This document shows, piece after piece, positions 1-11,592 of a DNA stretch of 64,000 bases (position 1 is its first letter; each line of letters opens with the position of its first letter). Origin of the DNA: Pycnopodia helianthoides (lineage: Eukaryota > Echinodermata > Asteroidea > Forcipulatida > Asteriidae). Below the pieces are notes generated by a model. That model was not told the DNA's origin and did not search any database. It saw nothing but the letters and a program-made list of their open reading frames with translations. The DNA lies in assembly GCA_032158295.1 (NCBI GenBank), contig CM063262.1, positions 4,621,394 through 4,685,393 of the forward strand, given 5' to 3'. The position numbers and the translations under genes are program-made.

Positions 1-113
1 TACGCATAGTATGCCAGCCCTCCTCTGTCCTGATAGGGTTGCTTAAAGATAACAGTTAAACAGCAGACGAAAACAAAAATTTAGAATGGCGTCGTTGTTT
101 TACTTAAATGTTC
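1..113. other. Flank downstream of the PAN/FAMeT gene
   Basis: This short stretch lies past the stop codon of the minus-strand gene that ends at 114. It should hold the start of that gene's 3' UTR. I see no canonical AATAAA signal on the minus strand here, so the transcript probably ends outside the window. Confidence 0.4.
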
Positions 114-2614
114 TTAAAACGGGTTACAGGGATTAAAGAAATCCCATTGAATTTCTCGTCCATCTCCCCCGAAGGCAACGTACCAGCTGGTGACTTGAGG
201 TGGAATTGGGTCTTGGTAGCTATAAGAAGAATCCCGATTTTGTTTGCCCACGGTGATGAGGCCGCCATCGATGGTGATCACGATGACCGAACCGATGAAG
301 CTGTCGTCTTCTTTTGTTTTTTCGTCAACCCAGCCGCTGCTTCTCTTTACTTCAATGTTTGACTCTGTGAACGATATGCCTGATTACAACCAAACCAAAA
401 AACGACATATATCTAAATAATATTGCAAACAAGTTGAAAGCAAACCCTGTTATGCAGAAGCTACTGGCATTGATGAAACGGTGTAAACATTAAGTGCATG
501 TAAACGTTAACTACCTGTATACACACCGGTACTTTGTGATTTAATTTGAGTATACTTAAATGAAATCACAAAGCATCGATTGTGCCTTTACAATCTGATT
601 ATGATTTTTAGGTTAAAATATTATTATATAACCATATAGACTGTGCAAGTCTCGCGCGTATCGGAACGAGAAAACACGTCAAACGAAGAAACGTTTTAAA
701 TTATATCTAATGACAAAATCTGAGCAACAAAAATACTCAGTACAATTTTTATTATAAAATTAGTTTTAGTTTTTATAATAAATACACAAATAATGTGTTA
801 ATTATTATTAAAACATAATTAAAACTCTGGGACAAGGATGCTTATTTGATCTTAAATTTTTAAAAACCCCTTACGCAGATTCGCGAAGGTCACACCGGCG
901 TAAAATTAACGCTTGGCACAGTTTATAGAGGACGCTGACGCCTCAACAACCATAGACTGCAATGAAAAGGCCTGGCATTGCAATTACAGCATCTGGCAAT
1001 TATCATCGCACATCCAAAACAAGCGTTTACATAAGTTTTGTTATCGGAGGTGAGCACAAAATTCTTATTTTTTTGCAGTAACTGGAAGCTGAGGTCAAGT
1101 TTAATTCTCGAGTTTTCTTCGTTACATTGTTGAATTGATTTTACTTTCATATTTTTTATCTCTAAGTATTACATTCCCAACAACATATATAATTTTCATA
1201 GTCATAAACTATGTTAAACTAAAATAATTGACAAAACAAAATCTCGCCCACGTAAAACTCCATATGGTTGGGACCACTATGGTCCCGGAAGTTCAAATGA
1301 GCGCGAGACTTGCACAGTCTATTGTGAACATTTCTGTTGTGAAAGGGTGAATCTGATAAACTAAAAGACATGTACCTACCAACTCTGTATAGTTCATTGT
1401 CAGGAGTATTTGCAGAGAAGATCAAATCAGGCCAATGACCAGATGTTTCAGCTTTAAACTCAAGACGAAGAGGCGTTGGTAATGCTGATGGTATCTTCAC
1501 AAACTCCCATGGTGCTGTTGTGTGGGTCCATTCACAGGGTGGTGCCACAGAGGTACTGGATGCGTCAGCAACTAATGTCAAATTAGTGAGATAAAGTATT
1601 GGTGTATACAATGAAAGACTTCAATATCAATGTTGCACATGGTGAAACGTTGACCTCTTATTATTGTTTCTTCTGCAAGTTTGCAAAAACGAATCTACAG
1701 CACCCGTAACAAACCTACTGTTAAGGATGTAAACTAAGGATGTAATATTCGTAACAATGTTTCGTTGCAGCATTGGCAATGCAACAAATACAAAAAAATA
1801 CTCATTTGTAAGATAAATAATCAATTTGTAAGAAAATCATTTTACAAAATACATCGAAAGGACATAAATAAACAGATGAAATCAATAATATGGTTTTGGA
1901 AAATAGTTTAAAGTCATTGGCGTAACTGGACATTTTCATTTCAGGGGAAGGGCAACCCTTGGCAAAGACATGGGGGGCTTTGCTGTAACAAGCCATTCAT
2001 TTCTGAATGTTTTGGATCTCATGTGGGCAACGCGGGTAATGCCTCTTAGCGGGGGTTGGCTCCCGCCCTTGCCCCCACTGGTTACGCTACTAAATCAGAG
2101 ATTACACTCATACGGTATGTGTGGAATAGTGCCTCACAAGTCTACACTTCTTCATCCATTTTCTTTAACATGAGATATAATTCTCTCAATAGTGTGACGC
2201 CATAGAAATAGTTTTAAAAAGTCAAACAGTTAAGAGCAGCTTACCTTCTTTGTGTTCTTCCTGGATTTCTTCGTCGAACAAGACGCATCCTGTGGACCAC
2301 ATTGTCTTCATTGTTTCCTGTGGCAATGTGATATTGAGCTGGCAGAGGTTTTGATCTAGGCAGTATCTGAAAGACTCACAGATGCCATCCCTCATGCAGA
2401 TTAACCCACACATCACAGCCGAGGGGGCAGTTACATTGCGGTTGAAGTTTCCACTCGGTGTGTGAATGCTTCTGGGTCCGGGGCAAGAAGGCCGAATGGG
2501 TCCCTCCCCATCGTGAAGGGATCGTCGCCGGAAAGAAGTGCAGTGCCCGTCCGAAGCCGCCACAGTTACAAAGAGTGTCGTCAATATGGCTAGCTTGCAC
2601 AACACGACTGCCAT
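114..2614 (-). CDS. Secreted PAN/apple-like + FAMeT-domain protein, 3 exons
   Basis: Joined minus-strand exons 2614-2245, 1571-1380 and 379-114 give 828 nt and 275 residues. Both introns have GT-AG ends and both junctions fall in phase 1. The start MAVVLCKLAILTTLFVTVAA is a clear signal peptide. Residues about 25-110 carry eight cysteines (25, 44, 69, 73, 79, 85, 91, 110), including the block MCGLICMRDGICESF typical of PAN/apple modules, and two N-glycosylation sequons (NVT, NIT). Residues about 135-272 resemble the farnesoic acid O-methyltransferase-type domain (Methyltransf_FA): LRLEFKAET, then DGGLITVGKQN, then YQDPIPPQV, then IQWDF near the end. That domain is usually a binding or adhesion-type beta module rather than a proven enzyme, so no reaction is claimed. 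Each domain call is from motif memory. The exon structure is firmer than the domain names. ZNF511 lies head-to-head upstream. Confidence 0.75.
380..1379 (-). other. Intron 2 of the PAN/FAMeT gene
   Basis: This 1.0 kb AT-rich intron runs from a GTAGGT donor beside 1380 to an AG acceptor beside 379. No repeat family or conserved feature was recognised in it. Confidence 0.7.
1572..2244 (-). other. Intron 1 of the PAN/FAMeT gene
   Basis: The intron has a GTAAGC donor beside 2245 and an AG acceptor beside 1571. Nothing else was recognised inside. Confidence 0.7.
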
Positions 2615-4115
2615 TGTGACAGTAGTTTGAAGCGCCTTTCACTGGATTTAAATTGACTTACATTTATCCACAAGTTATTAATCAATGTCAATCATGAGAA
2701 GGATCTTATATCGAAATCATTTGCTTTTTTATTTGAAATAACGAGTACATTCTCCGTCATTGGATTTTAAAACAATCCACGGTCTGTTTCTTATAACACA
2801 ACCGATGCGTGAAAATATTGTGACTGGTATCAAAAATCAGTGCACGTCCAGACACCAGTGGTCCGGTTCGTCAACTGACAGCGATTCCCTCGGAATAAAG
2901 CCATATAGAGGCAGTAAAGAAAAAAAAACGTCTAATTGTTAATTACAACTAAATGATTGTCCCCTGTTGCCAAGTAACAAGTAAACAACTCTGTATAGGC
3001 CAGCATCTGTGTGTTGTAATCCTCTCGTAACGCCGCCGCCTCTCCCTCGTTCCGTTAATTGTCAGATTATTAAGTCAAAAAAAGGTTGTTCAAAATTAGC
3101 CCCATTGAAAAATCAATCCATAAAATTAAGGATGACAACAAAAAGTTATCTCGTAAAAAAAGTAATGAAGAAATTACTCCTGACCAATAAATAATGACGA
3201 GAAAGAGAAAATTTATGGTTGATAAAGGAAATAGTCCTAACTTTATGGTTTGTACTTTTTTTTTAAAAACCATCCTGTTGTTTATGGTACCGCTGCTGCT
3301 GACCTTGAGGGTTCTAATTTTTTGCCGAAGGAGTTATCTCCTTAGCGAGAGAGGATTGCTTCTTTTGTTAGTTATAATCCTTCTTTATTTATCAATTTGC
3401 AGCTTTTGATGATACTCTTAGATCTTCACCAGGGTTCTTTTCTAATACTGTTTTGACGAAAATTGTATTGGCCAGGCATTGTTCAATACCTCCCATTCCG
3501 ACGTCAAAGTAATCTTCTGTTGTCCGTGTTCTGTAATCCGCCTACTTGAAAATCCCATTTTCAATAAATTTCTAGAAAATCAAATTATAGGAAAAAAAGT
3601 ATGCAAACAAAAAGTTAACCAAATCTCTCCAACCAAAATCGTACCTAAAGAATTGCCCTTATACTTTTTTTTTGAGCAAAAGAGAACACATTTTGATTGG
3701 GAACTTCAAAAATACCCGTAGATTTGAAAGACCAAATTACATTGTATATCCATGACGGAGTTTAAAATGTTAAAACTACTGCATAATTTATATTACCACC
3801 GTCGATAAAACTAGACCTCTGGGCTTTGATTTTTACCAAAAGATTCCAATCTTCTTGCCTTGAGAGTATTACCTGTTGCACCATATTTGTATCCTTTATT
3901 GTAATCAGTTTGTAGGTTTGTTTTTGTTGGTATGGTATGTTGTTGTTGTTGCTGTTGCTGTTGCTGTTGCTGTTTGCTGTCATTGTCATTGACATTGTTG
4001 TACTAATATACATGAAAGAGAAATAATTTGTCTTTCCTCCAAGGTCAGTTTGGATTTGATGTTTGAAAAATGAACATAAGTTTAACAGACAAAACACTTC
4101 TTATCTTAATTTCAG
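2615..4115. promoter_or_regulatory. Head-to-head spacer between the PAN/FAMeT gene and ZNF511
   Basis: The two flanking genes point away from each other, so this 1.5 kb must contain the promoter of the minus-strand gene. It probably also holds the unlocated first exon and the promoter of ZNF511. Short open frames here (for example 2760-2942 and 3479-3721) show no resemblance to the ZNF511 N-terminus. No TATA box or other regulatory site could be fixed. Confidence 0.45.
3940..3985. repeat. GTTGCT-type microsatellite
   Basis: A run of GTT and GCTGTT units lies about 130 bp before the first recognised ZNF511 exon. Confidence 0.85.
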
Positions 4116-7100
4116 GAGACGCTTTCTTTGAAGATGGGAACATTGAGACCAGCTTAGCATACAAGCAGATGCCAGTACACGATGATTATGATGAGGATGA
4201 AGAACATGTGATGAGGTGAATAGCATATTTTGCATGATTTCATCAAGATGTTTCAAATTTTTCTTGTCGACATGTATGCTAAGAAGATTTAGTTCTGTTA
4301 GCCTTTTTGAGGTAATGGTAGGAGTGCACCATTTGGTTTGGGTGTATACAGACAAATTTACCCAAACCTGTGTCGTAGTGTTGTGCCCACCATATCTCAA
4401 AATGGCTTAAACCAGTAAGATTTCTATTGCATTTTACCTCTTAATTCCTTGAAGTTGCATGATCCACTATACAATTGTTGCACGCTGTGACAGGTCGGTC
4501 CATGGTGTTTTGTACACCCAAGGGGGCAAAAGGCACGGGAGGCTTCACCTCGGGTGCCATTTTTCTCCCCTGCAGGCCTACAAAACCCCCACCACAGCGT
4601 GCACCAATTGGTTTGGTACACCACGGTAATAGATTCCTCTTCTCTGGAGGCGATCCGTTGTCATCGTCCAACATTATTACGACGAAGTCGGCACGGTTAG
4701 AAAAGCAGACGAACAGTGGCATTGTTAGCAACAGTTGCGGTCTCCGACTGCCATTTTGTTTCACTGTTCCCTACAGCACATCACACAAGAACATGAATCA
4801 ATTTACCGAGTATCAGCGTAATAACAACCCAATTATAATAATATGTACAAGGCGGTGGAAACGATCAACAGTGGGCACGATCAAGTGGGGAACTTCACTC
4901 ATGTTCCTCTGACCCATGTAGATACATGTACGTCTTTGTAGCACATCACATAATAGACCCTTCCCATGAAATATGTCAATTGAACATCGCGCGCACTCTC
5001 CCTACTGGTTGGCAAAATGAGAGAATATGGCACCTTTTTGTATGGGACTGATATGATGGTGGCATGACGCACGTCTGCGTTTGTGCTACTGCCTAGTGCA
5101 CAACTCTACGGCGTTTGCCAACCAATAGTGTTTGTACGCATGCGTGAATGTAACTAGCATATTTCAAGGGAGAGGTCCATTGGTAACAATTCACAATCTA
5201 TTGCTGTGGTATACCCCCAAAAAATGGAATCTTCATCGAAGATTTGTTTTTCTCCTTTCAATCAAGGCATAATGATTTCAAGTGTCATGTGATGGGCTGC
5301 AACCAAACCTTCACGACAGTTGCATCTTACGAGATCCACTACAACGGCTCCCATCGTAATATCTGTCGCTACTGCCGCCGCTCATATCCGTCCAATCACC
5401 TCCTGGAAATTCATATTTTGGAGTCACATGATTCCTTGTTTGAGATCATGGCCCAAAAGCAGCCAATGGTAGGTACAGACCAGAGCCCAATTTCATAGAG
5501 CTGCTTTAAAGCAGACAATTTCACTTACAAATTGTGTGCTTACCAAAAATTAGCAGGATACCAGTCAGAAATGGGGCATGTACATGGTATTTTTGCTGGT
5601 AACCTTATTCTGGTAAGCAAATTTTGTTGTGCTTAGCTACTTTATGTGCTTAAGCAGCTCTATGAAATTGGACCCTGGGCCCAGTTTCATAAAGCTGCTT
5701 AAGCAGACTATATTGCCGAACAACTTCTTGCTGGGGAAGAATAAGCAGGAAACCATTTACAAATGGTACATAAGACACTAGTATTTTGGTTGGTAACCTT
5801 AGTCTGTTAAGCGAAATTGTTTTGTGCTTAGCTACCATGCTTAAGCAGCTCTATGAAATCGGGCCCAGTGTGAACACATCTTCTCCACCTTTAAATATTT
5901 TAAATGGTCCTTTAGCCCTCACGCTGTGTTGCCAGACAGCCTTGTTTTGGGTGATTTAATTTTCATTTAAAAAAATATGAAATATTGGTCACAGATCAGG
6001 GCTCGAATTTTACACGGGACTGCTGGCCCGAGGCCAGTAATTTTAGCGCCGAGCCAGTAAACTCAAGAAGGGACAAGTCCAGTGGTCTTGTGTTTTTCAA
6101 TTCAATATCATTGTAAAAAAAAGAAGATGTCCAAATGTTGAGTTTGAGTCTCATAAATATGTTTCAACTCTGCAGAGTATCACTCGTTCAACAGAAGAGA
6201 TAAATCTTCTCTTAGTGTTTGTTCAAGTGAAACAGTTTGTATGATAAAACCGTGTTCACATCTTGATTCTAGTATTTCCTCCTTTCGATTCTGGTCTCGT
6301 AAATAAAACTCTGGTCCAGTAAACATTCTGAGCTGCAAGTCCCGCGGTTTTGTGGATTTTTCCCCAAAGATTCAAGCCCTGCAGATTATATCACACTAAA
6401 GTTATTTGATGTACTTCTGTAAAATGTTACAGTACCAGTGTCTCATTGAGAGCTGCAGTGACAAGTTTGCTGACTCTCTGAAGAGGAAAGATCACATGAT
6501 CAAGCACCATCACTATCCGGCGAACTTCAGATTCCAGAAGGGGATCTGTAAATCAAGGTAATACTTTTGAGTTATTCCAACATCCAACCTCGTTCCCAGT
6601 TGTGTTCGATCTCGCCGTGCCTTTTTTGTTTCTTTCCTATAATGCCTTGCTTGATCGTAACCCCTGGAAGTGTGACTTTGAAAGATCCAAATATATTGGG
6701 TATTTTAATTAGTCTTGTGGTTGATCCATTCTGTGTTAGAGACTAAACAGAGTGCGTTATCAATAGACGCATCAAGTCATAGAGCAACTGGTCCCCTCTC
6801 ATTCTTTTTTGATCTGGTGATCTTGCCGTGTCTAATTGCATGTCTTTGAGTGGATACCAGCTGTGTCGGTCAAGGCCCTGTAGTTTCATGCAATGGATGA
6901 ACACTTCTATCTAGGCCTTAGTGTTAATCTTGGCCTTATGCTGAAAAGTATTGACATTAGCACTAACGCCTGTACAAGTATATCTCCTGTATCTTCCCTT
7001 TGGGTGGCATGGATGGCTCACGTCACACTGCTGTGGCCCTGGTTCGAATCCTGGCTAAGACCATATGTGAGTAGAGTTGTGCGTCACTTCTATGCCACAA

Positions 7101-8927
7101 GCGTGTTTTTTTTCTCCAGAATCTGTAGTTTTCCTCACAAAATTTTTTTGTTAACACTTTCGATCTCTGGTTTTGCTTCGTGGTCATATGTGGGTCAATG
7201 TGGCTGGCTGCCAAAGGCTGCCTTGCATGCCTGCGGCTCAAACACGTTGCAGCCTCATCCGTTGCCTCATCCGTCAAGAGATTGAGAATGATTAGCCTCC
7301 CAAATTGTTTTAGTAACCAATGTACTCTTCATTTGCCTCTGTGGTGCAGGTCAAATCCACCAGCTAAACCAATGCAGAGCACAGGTGAAGATCAGATGGA
7401 CACTGAAGCACCGGCAGGTGGTGACACACACGGTGATACATCCCCACCCGTGAGTGATGCGCCCCAATCAGCGTGCAGTGAGAAACTGACAACAAATCGA
7501 GGGCATGGACCACAAGCTGAAGGCAGACAGAGGTAAATTGGATCACCCACCAAATGTCGGCCTCGCTACCACGGGCAGTGCTGTGTATCGATACCTCTCG
7601 CCACTTATTATAAACCCTGGAAGGGAAGTGCTGAAAAACTTCGCTGAATGGTTAACCAAAAGTGACTGTTCTGCGCGCATGCGTGTTAGAAACTTTCAAG
7701 AGTGTGTAGGGCGTTTAGCACTGGCATATCAATATGCTGGTATTTTGACGCAATCCACTTCAAATGTATCATGTTTTTACATGGTCACCCTAAACTGAAT
7801 ACAGTTCGACATATCACAAGATCAAAGAAGAAATGAGAGGGGACCAGTTGCTCTATGTCTTGATGCCTCTTTTGATAGCGCACTCGGCGTAATTCGTCTC
7901 TAACACAGAATGGATCAACCACAGAGCTAATTAAACTATCAGTATGATTGGATATTTCAAAGTCACACATCCACTGGTTATAATTGATCACGGCGAGATC
8001 GTACACCACTGGGAACGAGCTTGTTTAAAATACGTATTATAAACCAAATTACTGCCAGAGTTTCCAAAATGTGTCCGTGCTCAATCACAGAATTTCCTGA
8101 ATATTTTTTGTTGTTGAGACTATCGTTGTCACAATGTAACCATGACTAACCAATTAAAGACAACAGACTTTCGCGAGAAAATGTGGTTTGTGTTTACCCC
8201 AAAATCGACCGAACCCTTGGCCAGAAGCCATGGCCATATAATTGGCCTCGAGCATTCTGGATTCTCAGATGTATCTCCCATGCCAACTACAAATGGTAAT
8301 CAATTATGGAAGCCTAGATCCTTTGTCCAACAAAAAGAGGAAGGTCTGGATTTGGCACTACACAATAATCCCTGGTAAAAGGGAGATTTTGAGCATGAAT
8401 TCCAGTACCATTTACCCTTCGTATGGGGCAAACGGAGCATTACACAATGCTTACATGGTACATGCTACACAATGGATTGTTTGGGCCTGTTAACACGTCA
8501 ACAAAGAGATAAAAGTCAATTGAAATTGGAGACTTTAAGACTCTAGGTGGCAGCAGACTGTACCATTTTCAATATCCCCTATTTTTGAAGATGTGCACAT
8601 GCTCAAAGTGGCATTTAAAAAATGGGGAAAAACCTATCCAAGCCTAATTTCTTTTCCTTCATTTAAATGTTAATTTAAAGGGTTCCGGTCAACATATCAT
8701 TTGGTCGTGGAGGGACGCGATCGTTTCAACGTGGGCACCAAAAACAGAAGAATAAACCTAAGAAGAAGGGAGCAGCTAACCAGAAACCTTCCGGCCCTGC
8801 CCCAATGGAGGATTCAATGGATGTGCCACCGACGACGATGGAGGGTAATCAAGGGAATGATGTCATGAATATCAAGGAGGCAAAAATGGAGGAGGAGCCA
8901 ATGACTGTATCTCATGAATATTCATGA
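4116..8927 (+). CDS. ZNF511: Zinc finger protein 511 homologue (5' exon not located)
   Basis: Five exons join in one frame: 4116-4215, 5267-5468, 6433-6557, 7350-7532 and 8681-8927 (TGA at 8925-8927). All introns are GT-AG and about 285 residues are encoded. The first exon carries AFFEDGN, matching the FFEDGD segment that precedes the fingers in vertebrate ZNF511. Exons 2-3 encode three C2H2 fingers: CHVMGC with HYNGSH, then CRYC with HILESHD, then CLIESC with HMIKHHHYP. The segments HILESHDSLFEIM and HYPANFRF are close to the family. The last exon starts VPVNISFGRGGTRSF, equivalent to the family's IPxxIxFGxGxxRxF block, followed by a lysine-rich stretch. A longer acidic tail follows than I recall in the human protein. 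It is probably a nuclear nucleic-acid-binding protein of poorly known role. The first 4116 codon needs one base from an upstream exon, so the N-terminus is missing from this model. Confidence 0.92.
4463..4632. mobile_element. Palindromic short element, family with 21769-21892
   Basis: Both ends carry TTGTTGCACGCTGTGA / CACAGCGTGCACCAA-like arms, with a GTTTTGTACACC block repeated inverted. A related copy with the same central palindrome lies at 21769-21892 in RSPH1 intron 6. No coding capacity is apparent. The element lies in the first recognised ZNF511 intron. Confidence 0.7.
4955..5182. mobile_element. Short inverted-repeat element in ZNF511 intron
   Basis: The left arm GAAATATG and the right arm CATATTTC, plus an inner TTGGCAAA / TTTGCCAA pair, form a roughly 225-bp fold-back unit. 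It is probably a non-autonomous DNA transposon (MITE). Confidence 0.55.
5483..5677. mobile_element. GCCC-CATAGAGCTGC palindromic MITE (family F1), copy 1
   Basis: The element begins CCCAATTTCATAGAGCTGC and ends in the reverse complement. Its core carries the family motif GGTAACCTTATTCTGGTAAG. It starts only 14 bp after the splice donor of a ZNF511 zinc-finger exon and abuts a second copy. Confidence 0.85.
5677..5866. mobile_element. F1 palindromic MITE, copy 2, abutting copy 1
   Basis: It starts GGGCCCAGTTTCATAAAGC and ends GCTCTATGAAATCGGGCCC. It shares its first bases with the end of the preceding copy. The two copies have diverged, so this looks like two insertions rather than a recent duplication. 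Confidence 0.85.
5998..6383. mobile_element. CAGGGCTCGAATTT-type MITE (family F7)
   Basis: The ends are CAGGGCTCGAATTTTACA and a CAAGCCCTG right terminus. The interior has the family marks GGCCAGTAATTTTAGC and TGGTCCAGTAAACATT. Other copies lie at 9735, 16652, 52733 and 62689. This copy sits just before a zinc-finger exon of ZNF511. Confidence 0.85.
6589..6824 (+). repeat. Interspersed repeat, left arm of an inverted pair in ZNF511
   Basis: The segment starting CTCGTTCCCAGT and containing GTTGATCCATTCTGTGTTAG recurs in reverse orientation at 7811-8019. The pair flanks the single ZNF511 exon 7350-7532. The arms look about 75-80% alike by eye. Confidence 0.8.
7811..8019 (-). repeat. Interspersed repeat, right (inverted) arm in ZNF511
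   Basis: This is the reverse complement of the 6589-6824 unit. It shares the CTAACACAGAATGGATCAAC and GGGGACCAGTTGCTCTAT blocks. It lies in the intron after exon 7350-7532. Confidence 0.8.
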
Positions 8928-9036
8928 CGTCTACAATGTAATAGTTGTGAATAGAGGTTTTACAGTCACGTGATGTTATCACGTGACTGTGTGTTTGAGA
9001 CGCCATTATTGCCGGTCAATGACCAGAGGCAAGATC
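8928..9036. other. 3' flank of ZNF511 with a perfect E-box palindrome
   Basis: At about 8963-8988 the sequence CAGTCACGTGAT is followed by a 3-base spacer and ATCACGTGACTG, a 12-bp-arm perfect inverted repeat with two CACGTG cores. It may be the end of an older element that also ends near 9415. No clear poly(A) signal was seen for ZNF511. Confidence 0.5.
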
Positions 9037-9320
9037 CATAGAGTTATATATAAGAACTAGAGGGCGCACTGGCAATACTGCGTGCACAAACGCGCCGGGA
9101 CCGCAAGGAGACACGAGCGCCATATTTTAGAGGGCAATATTGAGTACGAAGTATACGATGTGCGTATGGAAAATGCACGCATCACGCGCTCGGTGTTCAT
9201 GTTGTTGTTTTGCCTACAGTAAAGTAATGGTAGTGGTACTTAAAACATGGCCGCACCACCCTCGCGACGAGTCGCGTAACTTGGCTAGTGCGCCCTCTAG
9301 TTCTTCTATATAACTCTATG
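9037..9320. mobile_element. 284-bp MITE with 9-bp target duplication
   Basis: Terminal inverted repeats of about 32 bp start CATAGAGTTATATA and end TATATAACTCTATG. They contain the AGAGGGCGCAC / GTGCGCCCTCT block. The direct repeat GGCAAGATC flanks both sides (9028-9036 and 9321-9329), a textbook 9-bp target-site duplication. That size is typical of Mutator-like elements, but no transposase is present. Confidence 0.85.
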
Positions 9321-9734
9321 GGCAAGATCACAGTTCATTACGGTAACCTTGACCGGCAAGATGGCTGCCGTTTGTGTCAGTCGGGGCCAGTGACGTCAGC
9401 TGAAAAACCTCTATAGCTACAGCTAAATGTTAAAGCTTGTACATTATTTATTTTTTTAAATAAGTACATGTAGCCAACATGCTTGCAATATTGTCACTTG
9501 TGATGATGACCTCATCTTTAAGAAACGTACATCGTTGATGAAAAGCTGATGTCTCATAACTCTTTCCCTCATAACTCTTTCACATGTGGGTTTTGTGTCT
9601 TAACATGAGAGATCAACTTCTCTAGTGGAAGGAAGTTCTTAGTTATTGTAAGGTGTATCATTTAGACTGCTCACTTTGAGCGTTTTGTTGGACTGGAATA
9701 ACATGTTTAGTGTGAGTCTATGATGCACTAACCA

Positions 9735-10099
9735 GGGCTCAAACTTTGTACTGGACCGCAGGCTCGTGGCCAGTGATTGTAGCCAGTAAACTCATGACTG
9801 GACAAGCTCGGCGGACTGATGTTTTTGTTCAAATGTTGACTTTCAGTCTGATAAATCTCTGTCAGTTCTGTTGAGTATTGAATTATTCTTACCCATAATT
9901 CAAATGAGATCAATCTTCTCTTAGTTTACCCTTCAAATTTAAAACTGTCCAGATGTTAAACTGGTATTTATTTATTTGTTCTCATTTCAATTCTGGTCTT
10001 GAAAATAATAATAACAATTCTGGTCCAGTAAACATTTTGAGCTACATGTACAAGCCCTACGGTCTTATGGATTTTGTCCCCCAAAAATTTGAGCCCTGA
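9735..10099. mobile_element. F7 MITE copy
   Basis: It starts CCAGGGCTCAAACTTTGTAC and ends AAATTTGAGCCCTG. It shares the GGCCAGTGATTGTAGC and TGGTCCAGTAAACATT blocks with the 5998 copy. Confidence 0.8.
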
Positions 10100-10905
10100 T
10101 AATGTACACTGATGATTTACAGGGATGGTACGAATCCCCAGGGAGCTGAGATGGTTTAAGGAATGAAATGGCCCAGTGATCAGGGTACTAATGTTTGAGA
10201 CATGGTGTATAAAGCGCTATATAAAAACCAAACATTATTATGGTACAACATAGTTTTTCAGCTCCTAGATTTATTGATTAAGTTTCACATTCAAGCGTGG
10301 ACTTACATGTATGGTATCAGAAGCAGTCAAGTGGTTCCACAAGAGTTAAACATTATTATTCTAAATGAATAGCTAAATATGCAAGAATACTAAGAATTTA
10401 AAGCTTCTTCCCTCCTTTCTCAGTTCAAAATGCAATTTTTGCCTCCAATTATTTGTCTTAAATGGGTTCAAATGTTCATAGAGGAAAACAGTAAATAAAG
10501 AACAGTGAAGTGAACTTAAGAGCACTCTGCACTAATAACGTCACTTTTGCTCAAAATAACTGGCTGTCAGACAAACGTTCCACTCAGTACTTAAAGCTTG
10601 TAAACATAAAGCATGGACACATACGCGCACGTACGTTACTAGAATTTTGACATATTGTCTTAGATCCGGGTACTGAGCTCATAGTTTTAACATTAGTGCA
10701 GAGTGCTATTGAAATGAAATGAATTTAACTGAACAAATGGATGTGTACAGACTTCTGATAGAAACAAACAAACAAATTTTGTACGATTTTTGTTAATTTA
10801 TTTGTTTGGTTTTTGTTTATGTTTTTTCGACATGTTAAATGAAGCTTTGAATCCATAGTGTTAGGCAGAGGGGTGTCTGGGTGTCTTTTAGACACCCTGT
10901 TTTAA
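10100..10905. other. Intergenic stretch, nothing recognised
   Basis: AT-rich sequence between two mobile elements. No gene, RNA or repeat was identified. Confidence 0.5.
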
Positions 10906-11290
10906 AAGAACGTTACAGAATTGGTAAGAAAAAAACTTGTAAAATATACTTTTGATCACAGATTTACATAAAACTTACACGGTCTAATGATGATGATAGT
11001 AGAAAACATCCCTATAAATATTTCTGTCTGAAATGCCATATTTGATGAGAAATGAATAAACTAATTTTCCGATTGGAGTTTATCGCTCAGAGAGCGTTTT
11101 ATTCATTTGTTGAATCTATACGATTTCATGCAAATGTGTAATCGGTTTTTCACTATTTTCTCGTGACCGAGATGGCCGATCGATCTCAAACTTCTACAGG
11201 TTTGTCAGTTTATGTGTATGGTGGATTACATGAAGTGCTTACACTGCCAGCAACTGTTTTGTTAGCAAAAACCAATTCTGTAATGTTCCT
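10906..11290. mobile_element. TTAA-flanked MITE (family F4)
   Basis: It has TTAA on both sides and inverted ends AAGAACGTTACAGAATTGG / CCAATTCTGTAATGTTCCT. A near-identical copy lies at 48072-48458. TTAA target duplication is the hallmark of piggyBac-type transposition. Confidence 0.85.
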
Positions 11291-11439
11291 TTAAATTTGG
11301 ATACCCTGTTTTATCTATCATTTACATGTAAATGTATTGTAAGTAAACAATTTGGACACCCAGTTTTAACATTTCCAGCAAATTTTGACACCCTTTTACC
11401 AAATCCTTGCTAAAAACCATGGCTTTGACCTAGATACTT

Positions 11440-11592
11440 AAATTCTTGTAAGGGCAAGGCAGTTTTTCATCCATAATGGCCACCTCATCTGATTAGTGAA
11501 TACAACTTGTTTCAAGGGGCACCAAGGCAATGACCAGGAACATGGAGGCAGTTGCCACCATTGCCTCCATGAAGAATCAGGCCTGCGACTTT
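11440..11592. mobile_element. Diverged AGGCCTGGAATT-family (F6) element
   Basis: GGGCAAGGCAGTTTTTCAT, AAGGGGCACCAAGGCAATG and a terminal CAGGCCTG match the F6 family seen at 19830, 24298 and 54177. The left end has decayed. Confidence 0.6.

Noticed and set aside
4475..4912. 145-residue plus-strand frame in a ZNF511 intron
   Set aside because: It starts inside a palindromic mobile element that recurs at 21769, and there is no domain.
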